Source: Marsupella aquatica (lineage: Eukaryota > Marchantiophyta). Taken from it: a stretch of 64,000 nt of DNA. Position 1 is the first letter of the stretch. The number at the start of each line of letters is the position of its first letter. Position numbers and translations under genes: made by a program. Under the pieces are notes generated by a model. It made no database searches. It saw only the letters and a program-made list of their open reading frames with translations, and had not been told where the DNA came from. Location of the stretch: the NCBI GenBank assembly GCA_973895155.1, contig OZ316891.1, positions 26,288,001 to 26,352,000 of the forward strand, read 5' to 3'. This document shows, one piece after another, positions 37,735 through 48,436 of this stretch.

Positions 37735-38960
37735 AGTGGATCTTCAGTGACATCTCATGATCGATGGACACTCACCTTTTGGAACTCGGGTGACATGTTG
37801 ATGTTCAATTACACCTCATGACCAGGAAATGGAAAACATGTGATAATTATGCGGGGCAAAGAGGGTTGATTTATTACGTGGGATTACATATTTATCACAT
37901 ATATTACTCCCAACCAGGAGACACTATCCCACTGGAAAAAAGATCCAATAAAGGGAGGGAAAAAGGAAAGACCCCAAGGAGTTCCTCACAACAACTCAAA
38001 AGTCATTAAGAAGCAAAGTAAGAACCATAACCCTACTATACTGAAAACTGAAAAGCCTGGTAGATTGACAATATCTACACTACCCAGGGACGGGTAGACA
38101 TATACATCCATTTACACATGATTATAGACTTTGTTTGACCCGCAATCTATCCGTGAGGTGTAAAGGGGGAGGCTCGTAAGGGCAGGTGGTAGAGATGGCG
38201 ATCGAGACAGGGGTCATGGACCACAAGCGGTGAGACTCATGTTGTCAAGCCCATCATCTGATCACCTGTAAAATAGAAGTATGTAAACCCCGTCCCTGAT
38301 GGCGGATTAAACTAATGCGCATCAATATTAGCTAATATTGATTTCAAGATTCTCCCTACAATTAAAAAATAGTGCAAAGTACTCCCCTGCTGGTAATCAC
38401 ACATCAAAATGTGGCTGCATTCATTGATTGGTTATCACGTTATGTACATAGTATTCCGTATTACGTCATCGTAATTAATTATCAATGTCACTATGTCAGC
38501 TTTAATCCATAACTGTGGAGAGATCCAGTGGTCGATGGACATTACTGTTTTGGTCCTTTTGGGGCTGTGCTGACATGTTGACGTTCAATTACACGTTCTG
38601 ACCGGGAACCGGAAAGATCCTCATAATTCTGCCGGGCAAGCATTGTTGATTTCAGATTTTCCCCGACAGTAACACAGAGTGCATAGTACTCAGTACCACG
38701 TTTTTATTATTTATTATCGATGTCAATTTAATCCATGGCTGTAGATCTTCACTGACATCCAATGATCGATGGACACAGCTCTTCTGGAGTTCTCAGCACA
38801 TGATGACGTTCCATTGCATGTTAAGACCGGCTACCGGAAAGCATGTCATAATTATGCCGGGCAGCTAGCTGAGCTAGGGTTGATAGGGGTTTTTCCAGAC
38901 AGTAAAAATAGTGCATGTTGATTTCGTATTTTAAGGCAGTAAAACTAGTACATAGTATCC
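37735..38960. repeat. Three diverged copies of a repeat of about 200 bp
   Basis: Copies near 37735-37880, 38516-38700 and 38743-38960 share, in order, a GATCGATGGACA-like block, GACATGTTGA(T/C)GTTCAATT, GACCGG..A(C)CGGAAAG, CATAATTATGCCGGGCA and a GTTGATTT...CAGTAA tail. Divergence is substantial, so this is an old local amplification or a cluster of one element family. Confidence 0.6.
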
Positions 38961-39274
38961 CATACCAAGTGCACTGTTCTGTACTCCTTTTTCCCGTTTG
39001 GACTGGTCAAACATTTACAGAGTGGTCAAACTGAACTATGTTTTAAGTGTGTCACGGTATAACATGTATGAAGTTGGGTCTGGAACGGCAAAATATTTAC
39101 AGCTAAGTAACAGTAAACCAAGTATGAGTTGTCTTCCATCTTGACCGTTAAACATTTGTAGTGTGGTAAAAAAACAAACGTTACACCTTTTTTTCTTTGG
39201 GCTCGAAGGGTGAAACATTTAGAGGACGAACCATTGACAATGGACTTTGACACCCTTCTTGTTTCTAAAAATTT
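38961..39274. other. Short spacer before the inverted-repeat element
   Basis: I see no gene. TTTACAG..AGTGGTCAAAC-like motifs recur, but no clear element border is visible. Confidence 0.35.
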
Positions 39275-40794
39275 TTGAGAGATATATACTTAGTGGACCT
39301 CCAAATGCAATTTTTTCTCTTAATGGACCAAAAGTTGCAACGCCCTCCCAGTGGACCCTAACGTTTAGATTCTCTCCCAATGGACCCCTGGGCCCACTCC
39401 GTACAAGCATGTTCTTCTGAAACACCTTATCACACAGTTCAGGTCCACTACATACCCTGTGGACATCGTGGTTGGTCATGTGTGGTAGGCCATTGATAAC
39501 GTCGCAGTCCACAAGCGTCGTAGCCCTGGCCGCAATCGAGCACTGCAACATCATGGCTTCCTAGTTTTTGTGAATACAATATGACTATTGTATTCAAACT
39601 ACAATAGCCGCAATCTAGAACAATACAACATGGTCAATGTATTCACTCTACGCATGCAATGACACGTACGTCGCGATTCTAGGTTGCGTCTACTTTGGAT
39701 ACATAGTGGACATTGTATTCAAAGATCGCACTTAAACAAAGTCAGGACTCCCCTGCCTTACATACAAGCAGCAAGGCTTGCTATAATGAACAGAATCAAA
39801 ACCTGTTCAACATAGAACAATATATTTGTGTCTTGCATACAATATGCATGTTGTATGCACATTTCCACCCGACTTTACGACGAAGACACCACCCTGTCGA
39901 AGCCTTCCCAAAATTAATGGACAAAACTTATCGTATGACAACACAAAAATATGATTTGTCATGTATGCACTTTGCACGTTGTATTCTGATTTTCAGACTT
40001 AGGAAAAAAAATTGTCCCTCCGATTTTACGAAGACGCCTCCCGCCAAAGCCTGCTCAAATGGACAAAACCTATTGGATTTCAACATAGAAATATGATTTG
40101 TCATGTATACACTTTGCACGCTGTATTTAGATTTCACACTTAGAAAAAAACTTTGTCCCTCTGACTTTACGAAGACGCCCCCCTCCGAAGCCTGCCCAAA
40201 TGGACAAAACCTATTGTATTACAACACACATATATGATTTTTCATGTATACACTTTGCACGTTGCATTTGGATTTCACAATTAGAATTATTTTTTGTCCC
40301 TCCGACTTTACGTACGAAGACGCCCCCCACCGAAGCCTGCCCAAATAATAATCAAAACCTTTTGTATTACAACACAGAGATATGATTTGTCATGTATACA
40401 CTTTAAAAGTTGTATTCAGATTTCACACTTAGAAAAAAAAATTGTCCCTCCAACTTTACAAAACGCCCTCCCGCCCCCCCCCCCCCCCAAAGTGACGGTT
40501 CATGTTTGTATGCATTGTGGCCAATGTATACATTGTGGGATACATTGATTCACTCGGAACTGCAATCGTAGTCAACCGCGTTCGGCGATGCGGTCGGACA
40601 CTGAAGAACAGTAGAACATGCTGCATTTTACAGTGACAATCTCGCACTATAAGAACTGCACAATGTGTTAAAAGAACATCTCACACCAAATGACACCTCT
40701 GGTGGGCCCGGAGGTCCATTGGGAGGGCGTGTGCAACTTTTGGTCCATTAAGAGAAAAAATTGCATTTGGAGGTCCACTAAGTATATCTCTCAA
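39275..40794. mobile_element. Non-autonomous TIR element, 1.5 kb, with a tandem-repeat core
   Basis: The two ends are inverted copies over about 85 bp. Left is 39275-39360; right is 40710-40794. Each begins TTGAGAGATAT and continues ACTTAGTGGACCTCCAAATG, then a T-rich run and AATGGACCAAAAGTTGCA. Long terminal inverted repeats with no coding frame fit a Mutator-like or similar non-autonomous transposon. No target duplication is obvious (left flank TAAAAATTT, right flank GTTTTGAAG). The core holds palindromic ATACAATATG-type motifs and five tandem units. A partial second copy lies at 43423-43855. Confidence 0.65.
39795..40485. repeat. Tandem repeat, about five units of 140-146 bp, inside the TIR element
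   Basis: Units run from about 39795, 39917, 40058, 40199 and 40346. Each carries CAAAACCTATTGTATTACAA, TATGATTTGTCATGTATACA, TTTGCACGTTG, TTGTCCCTCCGACTTTACG and AAGACGCC..CCGAAGCCTGCCC. The first unit is the most diverged. The last ends in a C-run at about 40474-40488. Confidence 0.8.
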
Positions 40795-42580
40795 GTTTTG
40801 AAGAGCAAAGTTTGACAATGTCTCACTTGATATTCAAAGATTGAGAGAGTTCCCTAACTTCCAAATTTTGAGTGTCTAAACGTTTTTGAGTAGCTAAGCT
40901 TGATTATTCCCAATCTGACTTTTAGAGTTTTGAGACCTATAAATTTCCAAAATGACTATATTTATTTTTATTGCCACATTTCACTTGCCACTGTAATATG
41001 TGTTATATGAGCTAAAACAAAAGGGGTCTCCAACCCTAGCAATGCTATAACAGTTTTTAGTGCCAAAAGACAATTTAATTACACGAAGCAACAAACCCAA
41101 GGTGGACTTGTACGGTCCTATTCTAAGGCTGGGACCAAGCCACTAATGGGAATATGGAACGGATACAAGCAGTGCAATATTTAAGGTTTTCCTCTTTTGG
41201 TCTATGTGACAAATGTAAGGCTCTGAAGGAGAAGATACTGAGAATTTCTTTTATCTGGTTTGCCTGAATTGTTTTATGACCATTAAATCTTCCTAGGTTA
41301 AAAGATTACTGTTAGATTCTGACTTGGGACCTGTGGCGAGGTCAGAAATTGGCCACTGGGAGACAGAAAACCTTGCAAATTTCTCCAAAAAGTCATAAAA
41401 TCATTTTTTAGAGGTGGAAACTAGCAAACGTTCCTCTTGGTGCCATTGCGCCATGGTTGCAGCACTGATAAATGAAAACTAGCCATTGTAAGTCTACGCT
41501 GGTTGCACTCTTTATAATAATACCTGTAAACGGAAATTACCTTTGTATAAAATTAGTTTTGGAGAAAAATAAAACAAACACAAACTACCTCTCAAGAATT
41601 ATAAAAGTAACCAGTCTCAAACAGAAGAGGAAACCACATTATTTTAGTGTTCTGCAAACCAAATTCCCTAGCACTCTCAATTAGAATCTAGAAAGACCCA
41701 CAAAGTCAAGATCCTATAATCTCATGCTGGTTTCCTTGCATAGTTTAGGCTAACTATGACTGAATTTCTAAATGTTCCAAATGTCTGACCCAGATGAAGA
41801 AATTAGTTTGTGGACCCCCATATGTTTTGAATTGAATGGCTACTGTGGCCATTGACTCGAGTGCTTTCTCGCCTAGGGCTCAATGAAGCATAAAACAGTT
41901 CGAAGAGAAGTTGCTAGGATACCCTCTGTATGATCCGGAGGACAAGCAAGTGCAAGATATATAATTAATTAATTAATTAATTGAACTAGAGGGTGGGCAG
42001 TCGGTTATTTGGGGTTTAAAAAATGGTTACGAGTCTATGATTACGTCAACATTTTGTTACCTAGAGTAAATAAAACGGTTACTTTTAAAACAGTTTTACA
42101 TCAAGTTTTACGGCATGGCGTTCTTGATTTTACCAAAATCATGCCACAAACACGAATGTTAAGCAAATTTTGTTTTGTAAACCAATATGTACCTGTTTGC
42201 AGCACATCTCGATGATGTGGCATGCTATGGTGCCAAGAAGTTTGGAAGGGACCTCTAGTGGGGTCCGTAACTAATATATCATCATATCCCACACCAAAGT
42301 TTTCTCCTCAACCAACCCCGTGAGATACACTGATTTAAGGGTAATGGTCTGGATCACTCATTGGGTCCATCAAGTCCCGATTAGGGTTGGGGTGAAAACT
42401 GGGGACGGGGTGGACAAGTGATGGGAATAGTGCACCCGCATTTGATAATAGGGCCGCCTATGAGAATATGTGGAGTAGAGGTAACATGTGAGAGTCAATC
42501 GATTAGGGAGGCTGCCTATGAAGAGGTCAACGGTTGTAGTCGAGGGCTATGGTGAAACGGCCATCCCTTCTCCAATTACT
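40795..42580. other. Spacer
   Basis: No gene is supported. An (ATTA)n microsatellite lies at about 41961-41983. Confidence 0.45.
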
Positions 42581-42775
42581 TGAAGAGGCTTTGGTCAGCT
42601 GTTGTCGTCAAGGCCAACACTTGCTTATCCTCATTTGTATTGTAATTGAAGAAGCTTTGGTCAGCTCTTGTCATCACGGGATACTCTCTTATCCTCATCT
42701 GGATTGTAATTGAAGAAGCTTTGGTCACCTCTTGTCATCGAGGGTCCACGCTCTCCATCCTTATGTGTATTTGCA
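42581..42775. repeat. Tandem repeat, three units of about 65 bp
   Basis: Units begin at 42581, 42647 and 42711 with TGAAGA(G/A)GCTTTGGTCA(G/C)C and continue TCTTGTCATC and CTTATCCTCATCTG. The last unit is diverged at its 3' end. Confidence 0.75.
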
Positions 42776-43422
42776 TTTTAAAAACATGCATCAGGCTAGT
42801 GGCATTAAGAAGGTCCTTGAGTCCCCCTTTTTTTTGTGTAAACGGCAAATAGAATGAAGTCACCGGCATCATTTTATTTTAAACATCTGACAGAAGGGAC
42901 GCTACGAGAGACGCTACAAGGAATTTAGGTCCATCATCATATCGTTTGTCAAAAAGCAGAGCCGTTGGATTCTGCCCGAAAGTTTCCCAATCCCAACAGA
43001 TTTGCTTCCTCTCAACGGACAAAACAAAAAAAGTACAGCTCCTGTCCTTATTCACGAAAACAAGGTGCAGAGAAAAAGGTGTGACTCGTGTGTGGATGGC
43101 AGCTTTTCACCTTATCTTCTGAGTTTATTTGCTATGGGTCTCGTTTCTACTACCAAGTCCAAAAGACAACACATTAAAACACACTCACAGTATTAATTAT
43201 GTTTCTACTTTTTATTCATATCTTGAAATTATCCGAAACTTTCATTAATAAAATTGTTTGCTTTGTTAGGAGGAGTCAGTACTCATTCGTCATTCCGGCT
43301 AGTGCAGGAGAAATTGTGTAAAAAAAATGATTGTTTTCTATTTCAGTACATAATTCAAGATCAAAAGTATTCCTTTTGCATGGCATATATAATTAATTCA
43401 AAAAAAAGGAACACTAAAATCA
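42776..43422. other. Spacer
   Basis: AT-rich spacer in which I see no supportable gene or repeat. Confidence 0.4.
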
Positions 43423-43855
43423 TGAGAGAGATATTTAGTGGATCTCCAAATGCAACTTTTTTTTTAATGGATCAAAAGTTGCACATCACCCTCTCACAGG
43501 ACCCCCAACGTTTAGATTCCCTCCCAATGGACCTCTAGGCCCACTCCGTACAAGCATGTTCTTCTGAAATACCTTACCACACAGTTTAGGTCCACTATGT
43601 ACCTTGTGGACACCGTGGTTGGTCATGTGTAATAGGCCATCGATAACATGACAGTCCACAAGCGTCGTAACCCTGGCTACAATTGAGCGCCGCAGCACCA
43701 TGGCTTCCTAGTTTTTGTGAATACAATATGGCTATTGTATTCAAAACTACAATAGCCACAATCTAGAACAATCAGAAGAATACAACATGGTTAGTGTATT
43801 CACTCTATGCATGCAATGACACGTCGTGATTCTAGGTTGCGCCTGCTTTGCTAGT
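43423..43855. mobile_element. Partial second copy of the 39.3-kb TIR element (left half only)
   Basis: The sequence is collinear with about 39275-39690: GAGAGATATTTAGTGGATCT, then CCCACTCCGTACAAGCATGT, TGGTTGGTCATGTGT and GTGAATACAATATGGCTATT. It stops before the tandem-repeat core and has no right terminus, so it is either a truncated relic or a shorter derivative. Divergence from the other copy is roughly 10-15% by eye. Confidence 0.7.
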
Positions 43856-44163
43856 TCATCGTTAGGGATGAGGGCATGATCATTTTCGCACGTATGCCTT
43901 CTCTTTGGCAAGGGTTTAGGATTGTAGGTGGCGGCCGATAGGAATGGTGATCAAGAGAGGAGGATTGCTTTAGGGATTTGACTATTGGAGACCACGCAGC
44001 TCATACGCAGATCGAAGGCCTGTCGGGCTGGTGAAGGGAGACTACGAAATGAATTGGGACTGCCTCTCGGGCGATTTGGAGTGAGTGCAGAGCGATTCAG
44101 GGAGATCAAGAAGTGAACATTGGGCAGGTCGGTTGGGTTTTGAACCCAACCAAGGTAGTCACG

Positions 44164-44535
44164 ATGCCCCACACCAAGAAACTGACATTGGCAAAGGAGG
44201 GAGTGCATTTTCGATACAGTGTAGGCAATCAGGGGAATCGTGTTTTCAAGTGTATATGCATGCGCTGGTCATGCTCCTCGTGGTTTCACTTCATTCAAGT
44301 TGTTTGTAACTCACTTGAGCACCAAGCATGGACGAAAACTCCCTACTGATTTATTGGAGCCAGGCCTACCTTTGTTGAGTTCAAAAATCAACATCTCTCA
44401 TCCCGCAAAGAAACCACAAAAATCGAGCAGCACCAGTGGGAAGAAGATGGAAGGTGCATCATGGATTCGTTTGAGGTCTACTGCAAAGTTGAGATGGTAG
44501 ATGACCAAGCAGCGAAAGAAGAATCAGCTCAAGGA
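44164..44535 (+). pseudogene. BED-finger-like N-terminal remnant of a transposase or regulatory gene
   Basis: From ATG at 44164 one frame reads MPHTKKLTLAKEGVHFRY, then NRVFKCIC. After a shift of frame, FTSFKLFVTHLSTKHG follows. A Cys pair followed by His-x4-His at this spacing resembles the BED zinc finger at the N-terminus of hAT-type transposases and related plant proteins. A further coding-like segment in a third frame contains FVEFKNQHLSSRKE and CIMDSFEVYCKVEMVDD. LTR A cuts the sequence off at 44536. Two frameshifts and the insertion make it non-functional. The identification rests on a weak motif. Confidence 0.35.
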
Positions 44536-44736
44536 TGTTAGATATTGCTCTAGTCTTGTGACTCATGAGCTAACCACAATTAGTCTAACTCGGGTTAGGA
44601 CTTAGCTAATGTTAGCGGTAGTGCTATTGTGCATATAGCTAGGGCTGATGCCAGACCTTGGGTGGAACTTAGGCTCATTGTTACGGAGCTAGTTGAGAGA
44701 TAGGGAGAGCTTCTGCTGTGGATGCTTGGTATGGCC
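44536..44736 (+). mobile_element. LTR family A, left part (split by retrotransposon B)
   Basis: It begins TGTTAGATATTGCTCTAGTC and matches the solo LTR at 22160 over its first 200 bp. It ends in TGGCC (44732-44736), which is repeated at 61567-61571 as the target duplication of element B; the remaining LTR A sequence resumes there. This is therefore the host site for element B. Confidence 0.8.
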
Positions 44737-46693
44737 TGTCACCTGCTTATCAAATGACTAACACAACAAGCACCACATGGTTCCACTAAAAATCGTTTGT
44801 ATCGTATGATGGGGACGTGGAGGGACGCTATATGGATCATTTTCCTACTAAGGATGAGTAGATTCGTTTCCACTCCCGGAATTGTATTTTTTGATCAAGT
44901 CTACCGACTATACGTACTCTGCTTTTGATCAAGTCCCGTGGACTACCTTGTTTCTACTCCTCCTGGCCTTTGGCAAAGTGCTGTCACCACTCTCCCACTC
45001 ACAGGGTCGACCAAGCCATGTAAGTTTCTGTAAATACTCATACTGGGGAAGAACACAATCGTGCAACCAAGAGAGGGAACAACACACAAGAAGTCATGAA
45101 AATCCAACCGAATCCATATCTATTAGTGGCCAAGGTAACACATTGCATGGGCAACCCGGTCTCCTACCGTCTACCCAACTTCTGCCTCACGGGACAATGA
45201 GCCCTCTCCACCTCAATACTTCGGATCAAGTCCCTATTCTTGTTGAAGGCTAATCCTCACAAAAACAACACTAGACTGAGTCCCCCCTTGCTCCTACTGG
45301 GGGCTGTTGGTTACATACCAAAAAACAACAATGCAACACACAAGCCCTAGGGTGTGGCGGCGGCCACTGCCCTGGCTGGCCGCCATCCACTGGCGGCGCC
45401 GCTAACCTAAAAGTTTTCTACACATGCGGCACACACATGCACCCCTAATCCTATTGCTACCTAAGTGAGGCCAACGGTACCTTCGTCGGCCATCACACCA
45501 ACTAACAAAACTAGACTAATGTCCTATGTAGGCCATGGCCTACCTTCCTACTACGGGGCGGCCAACGCCTCCCACTACTCTGGCCATGGAAATAGTCGAA
45601 AGTAGAAGTTGCTATAAATCTGGTCCTGAGAAATTTTCTGAGTAGCCACGGCCATCCTGATCGTAACCCCGAAAATGGCTCCCAAAACGGACATCAGACG
45701 CCCGAGATATGGCCTACCGAGTCTCAAATCCTACCACGGCCAGCATCACGTCCAAATCGTCCGTACGGTCCTGGCCCCCCATCATGACATCAAATTGAGG
45801 TACCCTGACCATGGTCACATGCCCTGACTTGGCCGGGTCACCCTCCTGAAGGCCGTACGGACGTCTGTATGGCGTCGAACCCTCATTCTTCACAAAAATG
45901 TTCTAGTCTGTATCTCTCTCATTTTAGCTCTGTTTGAGGCGTGTCTTACATCGTTAGATTCAGCTCGACGAGCTCCTTCCAATAAGCCCATGAGTTCTTG
46001 ATTCTGAGAAGATTGAAAAATTCGACTTTTGTGTGGCCACGGTCCGTATGGCTCCCGTACTAACCGTCATCTGACTGCTTGCTTGTAGTAAGATCCTCAT
46101 CTATGGATTGGCCACTGGAACCCTCACTGTCCTCCTGGCCGGGGTCTCATTGGGCTTGCCCTCCGGTGGCCGGGGCCCCTCCCCTCAGGCCGCCTTACTG
46201 TTGGCCAACACCCTCCTTGGCCGGCTTGTTGCCTTGCAGGCCACATGCCACCCAGGTCGGCTTCTTCCTCCCAGGCCGGCTCCCACTGCCAGCTTAGGCC
46301 GGCTTGTTGTTTGGCCGACACTCTATTGGTTGGCCGGCACCCAAAAGTGACGCTTGGCCACTCTCGCCTTTCGACCCATTATGTTAATACTAGGGCCGCT
46401 TAAAAATAAAAATATATGAATCCCCCAACGCCTACATGGAAGGGCATTAGGGTACATGCCTTGTCTTGCCCCAGCCAGTGGCCAACCCCCCTTTATCCTG
46501 AGGCTTGGCCGACAACTAAAATTAAGAGGACATGAAAACCATCAACACTCACCTCATCTTATTGTACGTAAACTATCTTCGGCGAGGTTGTAAGAGAACA
46601 AAAGCAAAAAAAACTTGACACAAATCTTTATTTACATGTGCGTGTCACTACTACCCCTTAAAATCATTCTTTGGGACCATTGGCCCCGTCACA
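44737..46693 (-). repeat. 3' LTR of retrotransposon B (1,957 bp)
   Basis: The boundaries are the TG...CA ends, the adjacent TGGCC duplication and the polypurine tract at 46694-46706. The right end shares about 120-140 bp with the 5' LTR remnant at 61444-61566. It contains a GC-rich block (about 46130-46340) with repeated GGCCGGCTTGTTG motifs. Open frames inside it are compositional artefacts. Confidence 0.8.
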
Positions 46694-47681
46694 TAGCTCC
46701 CCTCTTAATTGCGAAGCGTCCCCGCGAGCACCATACTCCTCTTCCGTGTAATACTTCTTCAGCCGCTCTTGGTTGATGCGGGTGTTGAGTAGCTGTCCCT
46801 CCAATGTTTTGAGTTGCACAGATCCATTTGGGTAGACCTTGTCTACAAGGTAGGGTCCCATCCACCGCGTGTGTAACTTTCCCGGGAAATGCATAAATCG
46901 ACTATCGTAGAGTAGCACCAAATCTCCCGGCTCAATGGTCGTGCATCGAAGACGGCGATCATAGTGTAACTTCTGTTTGGTTTGTTGTTGCTCTGTGCGC
47001 TCTAGAGCATGCTCACGTATTTCTGTTAGCTGTTCCAACTGTTGGATCCGAGCTGCTGCACTTCTTTCCTCTCCGTCCCTCTCCCTGGTCAAGATTTGGA
47101 TGGTGGGTACTTCAAATTCCACCGGTACAAGAGAATGTTGGCCAAACACAAGGAAGTAGGGGTATGGCTAGTGGTGGTTTTGTGGGCCAAGTTGTAGGCG
47201 TATGTAGCAGCTAGCAACTTCAAATCCCAATCAGTCTTGTGGGACGATACCGTCTTGTTGAGGATCTTCCCCATAATCCCATTTGCTCTCTCTGTTAGCC
47301 CATTTGCTCGTGGATGGTAGGGGGTGGTCTTTCGATGGGTGACCAAGTAGTTCTCAGTCAGACGCGCAATCGTGTGATTGAGAAAGTGTGTGCCCCGGTC
47401 ACTTACGAGTTCCAAGGGTGGACCAAACCGTGTGAAAATTTGCTTGTACAAAAACTGTGCAATGGTGTTTGCGTCATCCTTGGCCGTTGCCCTGGCCTCC
47501 ACCCACTTGGTGGCGTAGTCAGTGGCCAGTACGATATAGCGTTTTCTGCCCCTTCGGGTAATCGGAGTGAAGGGGCCGATGAAATCAATCCCCCACTTCT
47601 CAAATGGTGCAAGGGGAAGTATGGGCACCAATGGGTGTCGAGAGGAGGGCCCTGGTTTTCCTTGGCGTTGGCAGGGGTCAC
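46664..47681 (-). pseudogene. Integrase of retrotransposon B (second half of zinc finger, DDE core, C-terminal GPY-type module)
   Basis: Reading begins at the junction with element C (RCDPCQRQGK, the CxxC half of the H2C2 finger). It continues through the DDE core: Asp in WGIDFIGPF, Asp in SDRGTHFLN, Glu in NGLTERANG. A one-base deletion near 47148 shifts the frame just after TTSHTP. The C-terminal part continues in another frame with VFGQHSLVPVEF, YDRRLR, RWMGPYLVDKV and YTEEEY, and stops at 46664 inside the LTR. The His-His half of the zinc finger lies 11 kb away at 58.8-58.9 kb because element C split it. No chromodomain follows. Confidence 0.85.
46694..46706 (-). other. Polypurine tract of retrotransposon B
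   Basis: On the minus strand AAGAGGGGAGCTA sits immediately before the LTR start TGTGACGG, where the plus-strand primer for cDNA synthesis is expected. Confidence 0.6.
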
Positions 47682-47685
47682 ATCT
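47682..47685. other. Left target-site duplication of element C (ATCT)
   Basis: ATCT precedes the left terminus and is repeated at 58807-58810 after the right terminus. Removing the element and one copy restores an uninterrupted integrase reading frame (...YIQRCDPCQRQ...), which proves the insertion site and the 4-bp size. Confidence 0.9.
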
Positions 47686-47714
47686 GGTCAATTGCAAGCT
47701 TGAGGGGGGCAAAA
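47686..47714 (+). repeat. Left terminal inverted repeat of element C
   Basis: Twenty-nine bases match the right terminus perfectly; an imperfect match continues with CACCAAAA.GGAT-like sequence. The outermost GGTCAATTG would form a GGTCAATTGACC palindrome if the ends were joined. Confidence 0.93.
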
Positions 47715-48436
47715 AGTATATCCAAAATCTCCACCAAAAGGATTCCAGTCCTTCCCTTTTTTCAAGGGATGGACAAGGTGTTACACCTAATGGCCTGGAT
47801 TGCTTTATTGAGAATGGAAGGTGGGATCTTCCCCTCACCTCCAGCAGTCCATTTGGAAGCGTGCCAGGAGGTTTGATTAGGAGTAGCGTCCATTAATGAT
47901 TCAATGGTTAAGGACAAAAGGACTTAAAAGGAAGTCCAAGTGGTAATGAATACCAATGAAACAGGACTTAAGTAGCGATTTGAATTTCAAAATACTTAAT
48001 TACGCGTAGACTAAGGAGTCCTAGCTAGGCTCAGCTAGGACTCTACGGAAGAGGCAGAGAGCCATGGGAATTGAAGGGTTGTCGACTATCTGTGGTAATG
48101 TTTTGCGGGTTTGCTTCAGGAGTTTTACCAGAGAGCTTCTGGCCTCAAGCGGATTCGACGAATTCTAAAGATCATCCATAGAACTAGCAAAAAGCTTGGC
48201 GACCGTCTTGTGCAATGTAGGGTGTTCACCTTGTTGGTAAAGGGTAAGCCGCGCGACATCTCAATGTTGTTAGAATCCATTTTTTGTTTGCTTGAGTGCG
48301 GGTGTTCCCACATGAATTTCTGCCATCTAGAGCCTCATTTAACTTGGACCATGGCCTCTTTAACTTATGAAATATTGTTTTGAACTTACGTTCAAAAGCT
48401 CATCGTGTTGTAGGAGCTGCCATCAATTTTAGCGAG
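47715..48436. other. Left subterminal region of element C
   Basis: The hexamer occurs at 47748-47753 (GTCCTT), 47910-47915 and 47918-47923 (AAGGAC). A frame at 48111-48383 could include an upstream transposase exon with a donor near 48234 (TTG/GTAAAG), but I could not confirm the splice. The promoter of the plus-strand gene should lie here. Confidence 0.5.

Noticed and set aside
46079-46350. Overlapping 65-80-codon frames in GC-rich DNA
   Set aside because: They lie inside the 3' LTR of element B and come from GGCCGGC-rich repeats.
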